From positions 1 through 11,339 of the forward strand of contig VGIY01000055.1 in assembly GCA_016867695.1 (NCBI GenBank): 11,339 nt of DNA, in the 5' to 3' direction. This document shows positions 6,383 through 11,339 of the stretch, piece by piece. The translations under genes and the position numbers were made by a program. This DNA is from Candidatus Eiseniibacteriota bacterium (lineage in GTDB: Bacteria > Eisenbacteria > RBG-16-71-46 > CAIMUX01 > WJJG01). Below the pieces are notes generated by a model. The model did no database searches, had not been told where the DNA came from, and saw only the letters and a list, made by a program, of their open reading frames with translations. Numbering within the stretch: position 1 is the first letter of the stretch; each line of letters begins with the position of its first letter.

Positions 6383-7864
6383 CTAGCCTCCGTGCGTGAA
6401 GGTGAGGCTCGTCGTGTCGGCATCGGCGCCGACGAGCCAGATCCTGTAGGTCGCGCCCGCCTGCAGCCCCGCCGGCGGCGCGCCGAACAGGGGGTAGCTC
6501 TGGACGGTGCCCCCCGGCACCGTGCCGTAGGTGACCGGCGAGGTGATCTGTCCGATCGTGATGGCGGCGATTCCCCAGCGCGGGGTCGGCAGGGCGCCGG
6601 CCGCCGAGACCAGCAGCGTGAACATCGGCTCCGCCGGATCCCAGGCGATCTGGGGGTGAGAGCCCGCGCCGACCATGATCGTCACCCGCTGGGTGAGCGT
6701 GATCGGGATGTCGACCCGCGAGTCGGGGGCCTGGCAGTGCAGGACGACCGAACCGGCCGAAGTCCCCGCGGTCACCACCGTCGCCGCCAGGCCCCCGCTC
6801 GAGTAGGCGGTCTGCGGGGCGAAGGCGACGGCGCCTTCCGGCGTGCAGCTGAAGGCGATCGGCGTGCCGTCGGCGCAATCGCCTCCCGGAGCCGTCAGCG
6901 CGCAGTCGATCGTCAGCGTGCTCGCGCCGTCGGCCGCCAACTGGTCAGCGCTCGGCAGGGCGGCCAACTGGCAGGCCCCCGCCCCGGAGCCGGGCGTGAC
7001 GATCGCGGCGTCCCCCCAGCCGATCGTGGCCACGCCGCTGCCCTCGCCGACCAGCGTCCCGGAGAAGGGGAAGAAGTGCTCTCCCTCGTCGACGGTGAGC
7101 AGGACGCTCGTCTGGTCCGCCCAGGCCTCCGTGACCGTGCCCGGGATCGCGTAGCTCGTCGCGCTGCCCGGCAGCGTGACCGGGGTCATGACCGCCGTGT
7201 CCTCATCGCCGATGGCCTCGATGTGGACCTGTTCCGGAGCGCCGGCGTCGTAGGTCCAGGCTAGTTGGAGGGGATCGCCGGGCGAGAACTCGGACTCGTG
7301 GGGCGGGGCGGTCATCGTCAGCAGGGGGTACGAGGGACCGGTGAAGCTGCAGACGGCCGTGCGGCTGCCGACGCTGGCCAGGATCGTGTAGGTCTCGCCG
7401 GCCTGGTAGTCGAGGGTGAGGATCGAGTAGAAGGCGTCCGTGGGCGTGCTCAGGAGCGGCCTGAGGGTCACCTCCTCCCCGTCGAGCGTGACCTCGGCCT
7501 CCATGGCCGAGGTCAGCGAGGGGTCGAGCCGCGAGATGTAGAGGCCGAAGCCGCCCGGCGCGACGTCGCCGCCGAAGTACCCGAGCAGCAGGTACTTCCC
7601 GAGGGCCGGGTCGCCGTTGCCGCCGGTGTCGGTCGGCTTGTCGTCCGAGCAGCCCGCCAGGAGAAGGCCCGCCAGAAGCAGGCGGGCCAGGAGGCGGACT
7701 GCCGGGCGCGTGCTTGCCGGGCGCGTGCCTGCCGGGCGCGTGCCTGCCGGGATCGTGCCTGCCGGGAGCCGGCCTGCCGGGAGCCGGCCTGCCGGGTGCA
7801 GGCGGGCGGGGATGCCCGCCGAGCCCGGGTGCGGAGAGCGTCGGACGAGCGCGCAGACCCCCAT
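6383..7864 (-). CDS. Putative surface lipoprotein with repeat-built signal peptide and Ig-like domains, 493 aa
   Basis: Function unknown. A type II (lipoprotein) signal ends in LLLAGLLLAGC (62-72), with C72 as the predicted acylated residue. Serine at +2 would favour the outer membrane under the enterobacterial Lol rule. Before the hydrophobic core is an unusually long, Arg/Pro-rich n-region made of five-residue repeats (about 18-56). After C72 come a short Asp/Thr/Gly linker and beta-rich segments. One at about 180-270 has TMTAPPHESEFSPGD, like a bacterial Ig/fibronectin-type module. One at about 298-395 (ADGASTLTIDCAL, DGTPIAFSC, SSGGLAATVVTAG) resembles invasin/adhesin Big_1 folds. The C-terminal segment (400-493) ends ATYRIWLVGADADTTSLTFTHGG, with no FlgD-type sorting domain. 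ATG at 7864 is chosen for its AAGGGAGGTT at 7868-7877. It may act in adhesion or envelope structure, but no enzyme motif is visible. It probably has its own promoter. Confidence 0.85.
   Translation of the reverse strand: MGVCALVRRSPHPGSAGIPARLHPAGRLPAGRLPAGTIPAGTRPAGTRPASTRPAVRLLARLLLAGLLLAGCSDDKPTDTGGNGDPALGKYLLLGYFGGDVAPGGFGLYISRLDPSLTSAMEAEVTLDGEEVTLRPLLSTPTDAFYSILTLDYQAGETYTILASVGSRTAVCSFTGPSYPLLTMTAPPHESEFSPGDPLQLAWTYDAGAPEQVHIEAIGDEDTAVMTPVTLPGSATSYAIPGTVTEAWADQTSVLLTVDEGEHFFPFSGTLVGEGSGVATIGWGDAAIVTPGSGAGACQLAALPSADQLAADGASTLTIDCALTAPGGDCADGTPIAFSCTPEGAVAFAPQTAYSSGGLAATVVTAGTSAGSVVLHCQAPDSRVDIPITLTQRVTIMVGAGSHPQIAWDPAEPMFTLLVSAAGALPTPRWGIAAITIGQITSPVTYGTVPGGTVQSYPLFGAPPAGLQAGATYRIWLVGADADTTSLTFTHGG
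7698..7802 (-). repeat. 15-bp tandem repeat, seven copies, in frame in the lipoprotein signal peptide
   Basis: Seven consecutive 15-bp units, plus-strand consensus CCTGCCGGGCGCGTG, run 7698-7712, 7713-7727, 7728-7742, 7743-7757, 7758-7772, 7773-7787 and 7788-7802. Two neighbouring units (7758-7787) are identical, and the others differ by one to a few bases. Because 15 is a multiple of three, gain or loss of units keeps the frame. The minus strand encodes (R/T)(L/R/I)PAG-type pentapeptides. Degenerate five-residue periodicity continues on both sides: GIPAR and LHPAG before, and RLLAR, LLLAG, LLLAG after, reaching the lipobox cysteine. Confidence 0.95.
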
Positions 7865-7867
7865 GCC

Positions 7868-7877
7868 AACCTCCCTT
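7868..7877 (-). promoter_or_regulatory. Ribosome binding site deciding the ATG start at 7864
   Basis: The minus strand reads AAGGGAGGTT, with GGAGG (7870-7874) ending 5 nt before the ATG. It fixes the lipoprotein start upstream of the repeat tract, which means the repeats are translated as part of the signal peptide. The frame stays open much further upstream, but that part overlaps the protease gene and is a shadow. Confidence 0.75.
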
Positions 7878-7959
7878 CGCTCGTCGCGCCCGAGGGCCCC
7901 GGGCCGCGGCCGCCGCCCCCCCCCTCCCGAAGGCGTCGCCGCCTGAACGCAACGACGGG

Positions 7960-7989
7960 ATTGTAGGCACGCCCGAGCGAACCGGGCAA
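7960..7989 (-). promoter_or_regulatory. Candidate sigma-70-type promoter for the lipoprotein
   Basis: On the minus strand TTGCCC (7984-7989) and TACAAT (7960-7965) are separated by 18 nt. The -10 hexamer matches five of six consensus bases and the -35 four of six. TACAAT stands out in a region otherwise almost free of A/T. Transcription would begin near 7952 and give a leader of roughly 90 nt carrying the G9 tract and the strong ribosome site. There is no experimental support, and promoter consensus in this lineage is unknown. Confidence 0.4.
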
Positions 7990-8049
7990 GCGCGGGCTGG
8001 CCGGGTGCGGCTGACGGGGAAGAGGACTGGCCGGGAGGGGAAGGGAGTC

Positions 8050-8084
8050 GCGGAGAAGGGCGGCGCCGAATCGCCCTTCTCCGC
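8050..8084 (-). terminator. Hairpin with perfect 13-bp stem, second of two after the protease gene
   Basis: The arms 8050-8062 and 8072-8084 (core CGGAGAAGGGCG / CGCCCTTCTCCG) are perfectly complementary around a 9-nt loop. It lies about 77 bp past the protease stop. On the minus strand it is followed by a pyrimidine-rich but not U-rich stretch, so it is not a classical intrinsic terminator. It could still stop transcription, block exonucleases at the mRNA 3' end, or work with Rho. Confidence 0.5.
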
Positions 8085-8108
8085 CTCGAACCCATCGCGG
8101 CGACGGTC

Positions 8109-8148
8109 CGGGAGCCCGGTCGGCCGGCTCGGGCCGATCGGGCTCCCG
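8109..8148 (-). terminator. Hairpin with 17-bp stem directly after the protease stop codon
   Basis: The arms 8109-8125 and 8132-8148 pair over 17 positions with a single G-U wobble and a 6-nt loop (8126-8131). The outer ten pairs, CGGGAGCCCG / CGGGCTCCCG, are perfect. It begins 12 bp beyond the protease stop codon (8161-8163). There is no U tract, so it is a terminator-like or 3'-end-stabilising structure rather than a textbook Rho-independent terminator. Its position exactly at the gene end supports a role in ending or processing the protease mRNA. Confidence 0.55.
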
Positions 8149-8160
8149 CGCGCCGCGCGA

Positions 8161-11109
8161 CTAACGGCTGACGACCAGCGTGCGCGTGGCCTGGAAGTCC
8201 CCCGCCCGCAAGCGCAGGAAGTAGACCCCCGAGCCGACCGGGCGGCCCGCCTCGTTGCCGCCGTCCCAGGCCACCGCCTGCGGACCGGCGGGCACGCGCC
8301 CGTCGAGCAGCGTGCGCACCAGGCGGCCGGTGACGTCGTAGAGCTGCAGCTGCGCCTGCACGGCCGCCGGAACCTGGAAGCGGATCTCCGCCGGCCCCGG
8401 CGTCGGGTTGACCCGGCTGCCGTCGAAGGCGAAGCGCGGCGTCGCGTCCGCGCTGGCCCCGTCCACGGCGGAGAAGCCGAAGTCGACGAGCAGCTCGAAG
8501 TCGTCGAGCGCCGCCTCGACCAGGGAGCCTGCGCCCAGGTCGCTGGCCTCGAACTTGAACTGCACCTGGCCCAGGTTGGCGCCGAAGAGCGCCTCCAGGT
8601 CGGCCTGGCGGAAGGCCCACTGGTTCTGGTCGGTCTGGTTGCGCTCGATGTCCACCCAGGCGCCGCCGTTGTTGCGCACCTGCGTCACCCAGGTGTCGGC
8701 GTTGGGGCTGTTGCCCATGTTGTTCGAGTACCAGCGCCAGTACTTGGCGATCGCGCCGACCGCGCCGGTGAGATCGTAGACGGGCGAATAGACGGTCGTC
8801 TTGCCCCCGTCGATGTCGTTCGTGCCGTCCGGCTGCCCCGGCGCGGCGTTGCCCGTCACCCAGCAGTGCGTGCCCGGCGGCGGCGTGTGATCATCCTCCG
8901 GCTGGGCGATCGTCCCGACCGGGTCCTCGCGTACCCAGATGCCGGTCGTGGCGTCGTCCGTCCCCGCCAGATTGACCGTCCAGCCGCTCTCCGCCTCGTA
9001 GGCGTCCACCTTCCAGGCGACGCTGTAGGGGTGCAGCGCGGCCGGGGCCGTCGGCGGGTGCGTCTTGCTGTTGCCTAGCTCGTCGGCGGCGAAGAGGTAG
9101 TACTCGATCTCGGCGGGCTGGGCCTGGCCCGGGATCGTCGCCTGGTACTCGTCGGCGCCTCCCGTCGGGATCAGCTCCAGCTGCTGGAAGGCGCCGCCGT
9201 TGACGCGATAGCGCAGGAACACCTGCTCCTCGTCGATCGCGCCGACGGTCGAGTAGATCGTCGCCAGCGCCGCGCGCGGCCCCTCGTCTTCCGTGCTGCC
9301 CAGGGGGGTGTGGGTGATGATTACCCCGACGGTGATCTCCGGGTAGTCGTAGTTGTGGTTCTCGGCCGCCTGGGCCAGGTAGGCGTAGTGCGGGGTGCCG
9401 TTCTCGAGGTTGCCGTCGTCGTCGTCGGCGATGAAGGTGGCCAGGACCTGCGCCGGCTGCGTCGTCGGATGCTGGAGCACGCGCCCGAAGTGCCAGCGCT
9501 CGCCGGCCAGGATCGCCCCCTGCTCGGCGCCGTACTGGCCCTGCAGGGAGACCATGAAGTCCCAGTGGAATCCGGCGATGACCCGGCCGGCGGAGTGGAT
9601 CGGCTGGCCGATGACGTCGTCGGGGTAGATCAGCGAGTTGAGCGAGTTGCGGATGCCGCTCGTGCAGTTGCCCTGGTAGAAGCCGCGGCCGATGATCGAC
9701 TCCTGGGTGATCAGGTTGGCCATGATGTCGCTGTTGCCTTCCCCGAGGCCCTCGCCCCCCTGCCAGCCGAGGATGGCGTCCTGGATGCCGTGGCCGTACT
9801 CGTGGTGCACGACGCCCTGGATCTCGCCCGTGTTGGCGTAGCTGCCGCCGGCGGCGCAGAAGTTGATCGTCCCGTTCCACCAGGCGTTGCCGGGGCAGTA
9901 GCCGTCGCTGCGGTTCACGTAGGCGGTGATGCGCTGGTTGATGTAGCTGAAGGAGGGGGCGAACTCGAGGAAGAAGACATGGATGTCGTTGACCGCGTCG
10001 AAGACGTCGCGCTCGTCCTGGCGGGCATTGGCGTCGCTCCAGGCGACGGTGAAGGGCGTGCCCGGGGTGGCCGTGCCGCTGAAGGCCGCGTCGGCGCCGT
10101 TGTAGTTGTTCACGTCGACATAGGGGCCGTAGAGGTCGGAGGTCACCGTGCGGGGGTCCGTGCCGCCGTAGGCGACCGTCCAGTTGCCGTCGATGTCCGT
10201 GGTGGCCGAGCCGACTCCGGAAACCTGCACGCGCAGGTAGCGGCAGGTCTCGACCTGCTCGCCGTTGCAGTAGGTCGCCTCCTGGCGGCCGATCGTGGCG
10301 TCGCCGGTGAAGTTGACGAAGTGGACGTCGTTGTAGCGCCAGACGATCTCGCCGCTGTGCGCGTCGACATGCGTCACCCAGATGCCGTGGGGCTCCTCGG
10401 TGTGCACGCGGACGCGCCAGACCAGGCGATGCTCCACCTCGGTCGCGCTGAGCGCCACCGGCAGGACGAGGAGCCGGCTGCCCGGCTCGATCGAGTCGGT
10501 GGACGGGTCGAAGGGCAGGTCGCCCGCGGCGAGCCTCTCGGCCTGGGGGGCGCTCAGGCTCGGCACGGGCGAGACGGCGATGTCGGCGTAGTAGGTCGAG
10601 CCCATGACGAAGAGCCTGCCGCTCTCCAGGAAGGTGAGGTAGACGCCCCCCAGCCAGACGTCGATGCCGTGGTGGGTCTGCTGGAGGTGCACCGTGCGCT
10701 TGCCCATGCCGGTCGGGGCGGAGGCGAAGCGCAGGTTGGCGGGATCGGCGCCAAAGACCTCGGGATGGGTGGAGACGATGTGCCGCGCCGCCGCCTCGGC
10801 CTGCGCGCCGTCGGTGAGCGGACCGGCGACCTGCGCGCCGCTGCCGTACAGGTGGGCGGGGGTGTCGGTCTGCGGATTCCAGGAGTAGACGCGCCAGGTG
10901 CCGCCGTAGCGCGCGCCCAGGCTGCCGGTCGCCGGCAGGTCCCGCTGCGCCGCCACGCTCTTGCCGAGCGTGTGCAGATCATACTCGGGCAGCGGGATCT
11001 CGTAGACGGCGTTGTAGTCGACCGGCGAGAAGGCGGACACGCTGAAGGCCATCCCTGCCAGCAGCGCGACGATCAGGGCCGGGGAGAACAGCATGGAGCG
11101 GGCTCTCAT
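8161..11109 (-). CDS. Secreted M36/M4-like zinc metalloprotease with C-terminal FlgD-type sorting-like domain, 982 aa
   Basis: Predicted exported zinc endopeptidase. A signal peptide (hydrophobic 7-24, likely cleaved after SVSA, residue 26) leads into an FTP/PepSY-like propeptide (about 80-260), with VWLGGVYLTFLESGRLFVMG (151-170) and VTHVDAHSGEIVWRY (245-259). The catalytic domain (about 320-590) has H436-E437-Y-G-H440 and, 17 residues later, E457 in GEGNSD, the expected third zinc ligand in M36/fungalysin-like enzymes. DDDDGNLENGTPH (562-574) resembles a calcium-binding loop seen in related proteases. Next come an Ig/fibronectin-like segment (about 592-695) and a jelly-roll-like segment (about 700-875, ending ALDDFEL). 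The last domain (about 900-982) carries LYDVTGRLVRTL and GVYFLRL, a FlgD-Ig / type A sorting-like end. ATG at 11109 has AAGGAG at 11119-11124; longer in-frame starts add only repeat-encoded residues. Substrate is unknown, and assignment between M36 and M4 subfamilies is tentative. Confidence 0.9.
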   Translation of the reverse strand: MRARSMLFSPALIVALLAGMAFSVSAFSPVDYNAVYEIPLPEYDLHTLGKSVAAQRDLPATGSLGARYGGTWRVYSWNPQTDTPAHLYGSGAQVAGPLTDGAQAEAAARHIVSTHPEVFGADPANLRFASAPTGMGKRTVHLQQTHHGIDVWLGGVYLTFLESGRLFVMGSTYYADIAVSPVPSLSAPQAERLAAGDLPFDPSTDSIEPGSRLLVLPVALSATEVEHRLVWRVRVHTEEPHGIWVTHVDAHSGEIVWRYNDVHFVNFTGDATIGRQEATYCNGEQVETCRYLRVQVSGVGSATTDIDGNWTVAYGGTDPRTVTSDLYGPYVDVNNYNGADAAFSGTATPGTPFTVAWSDANARQDERDVFDAVNDIHVFFLEFAPSFSYINQRITAYVNRSDGYCPGNAWWNGTINFCAAGGSYANTGEIQGVVHHEYGHGIQDAILGWQGGEGLGEGNSDIMANLITQESIIGRGFYQGNCTSGIRNSLNSLIYPDDVIGQPIHSAGRVIAGFHWDFMVSLQGQYGAEQGAILAGERWHFGRVLQHPTTQPAQVLATFIADDDDGNLENGTPHYAYLAQAAENHNYDYPEITVGVIITHTPLGSTEDEGPRAALATIYSTVGAIDEEQVFLRYRVNGGAFQQLELIPTGGADEYQATIPGQAQPAEIEYYLFAADELGNSKTHPPTAPAALHPYSVAWKVDAYEAESGWTVNLAGTDDATTGIWVREDPVGTIAQPEDDHTPPPGTHCWVTGNAAPGQPDGTNDIDGGKTTVYSPVYDLTGAVGAIAKYWRWYSNNMGNSPNADTWVTQVRNNGGAWVDIERNQTDQNQWAFRQADLEALFGANLGQVQFKFEASDLGAGSLVEAALDDFELLVDFGFSAVDGASADATPRFAFDGSRVNPTPGPAEIRFQVPAAVQAQLQLYDVTGRLVRTLLDGRVPAGPQAVAWDGGNEAGRPVGSGVYFLRLRAGDFQATRTLVVSR

Positions 11110-11118
11110 GACGCGAGT

Positions 11119-11124
11119 CTCCTT
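11119..11124 (-). promoter_or_regulatory. Ribosome binding site for the protease start at 11109
   Basis: AAGGAG on the minus strand lies 9 nt before the ATG that begins a clear signal peptide. It argues against the longer in-frame reading up to 11301, which has no export signal at its beginning. Confidence 0.7.
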
Positions 11125-11258
11125 TGTGCATGGCGATCCATCGATCGGGGCGGAAGGCGGCGGGAAGCCCGGCACGGGCGGCCCCGGGCAGGCGGCGCCG
11201 ATCCGCCAGGACACTTGCCTCCATAATGATAGCTGAACGGGGCCCCGACGGGGAGCAC

Positions 11259-11322
11259 TTCCGCGCCACGGCACCTCCGCGCGACAGCCCGTTCGCGCCA
11301 CGGCCCTTCCGCGCGACAGCCC
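11259..11322. repeat. 16-bp tandem repeat, four copies in an ABAB arrangement
   Basis: The units are 11259-11274 (TTCCGCGCCACGGCAC), 11275-11290 (CTCCGCGCGACAGCCC), 11291-11306 (GTTCGCGCCACGGCCC) and 11307-11322 (TTCCGCGCGACAGCCC). Units 1 and 3 share CGCGCCACGGC and units 2 and 4 share TCCGCGCGACAGCCC, so the array also reads as two 32-bp repeats. A partial fifth unit may follow from 11323 to the window edge. It lies 150-213 bp upstream of the protease start, in DNA with no convincing gene. Confidence 0.8.
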
Positions 11323-11339
11323 ACGGCACGGGTCGGGGC

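Larger units (their letters stand above)
11110..11339. other. Non-coding upstream region of the protease gene, to window edge
   Basis: This stretch holds the protease ribosome site, a small A/T-rich island (11223-11231, minus strand TATCATTAT) in otherwise G/C-rich DNA, a 10-bp palindrome CGGGGCCCCG (11238-11247), and the 16-bp repeat array. The A/T island could contain a -10 element (TATCAT or CATTAT), but no acceptable -35 hexamer sits at 16-18 nt. The promoter is therefore not called. No RNA gene or start of another gene is evident. Confidence 0.5.

Noticed and set aside
7698..7802. CRISPR array or dispersed mobile repeat
   Set aside because: Units are contiguous 15-mers with no unique spacers and are translated in frame, so this is a coding minisatellite.
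7865..8620. N-terminal extension of the lipoprotein frame up to 8620
   Set aside because: It would overlap the protease gene, lacks a signal peptide at its start, and the ATG at 7864 has a far better ribosome site.
9310..11226. 638-residue open frame on the plus strand opposite the protease
   Set aside because: Val/Asp/Gly/Ala-rich sequence without domains, a by-product of high GC at third codon positions in the real minus-strand gene.

Overview
The window looks like a very GC-rich chromosomal segment (roughly 70% by eye) from a Gram-negative, FCB-type bacterium. The best taxonomic hint is the metalloprotease at 8161-11109. It ends in a FlgD-type Ig-like / type A sorting-like domain (YDVTGRLVRTL...GVYFLRL), a C-terminus common on exported proteins of Candidatus Eisenbacteria and related FCB lineages. 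This placement is inference; there is no rRNA or marker gene here. All seven genes lie on the minus strand, so transcription runs from high to low coordinates. The long plus-strand frames are GC-rich shadows.

In transcription order: (1) 11110-11339 is upstream DNA with a 16-bp tandem repeat. (2) 8161-11109 is a secreted, multidomain zinc metalloprotease resembling M36/M4 proteases. (3) 7865-8160 is intergenic, with two strong hairpins after the protease and a candidate promoter plus a G9 tract before the next gene. (4) 6383-7864 is a lipoprotein with an unusual repeat-built signal peptide and Ig-like domains. (5) 4086-6311 is a single-chain ADP-forming acyl-CoA synthetase. (6) 2720-4018, 1623-2630 and 392-1555 are a GT4 glycosyltransferase, a UDP-sugar 4-epimerase-like SDR and a second GT4 glycosyltransferase, closely packed. 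(7) 1-327 is the N-terminal part of a cysteine synthase, cut by the window edge.

The glycosyltransferase-epimerase-glycosyltransferase set reads as a small surface-glycan module: the epimerase would supply an epimerised nucleotide sugar and the two transferases would use activated sugars. The acyl-CoA synthetase (energy conservation) and cysteine synthase (sulfur assimilation) are housekeeping-type genes that happen to be co-oriented. The protease and lipoprotein are envelope or secreted proteins.

I see no CRISPR array, insertion sequence, integrase, tRNA, rRNA or defence system. The most unusual item is a 15-bp in-frame tandem repeat in the lipoprotein signal peptide. Its five-residue periodicity runs straight into the hydrophobic core and the lipobox, as if the signal sequence grew by repeat expansion.
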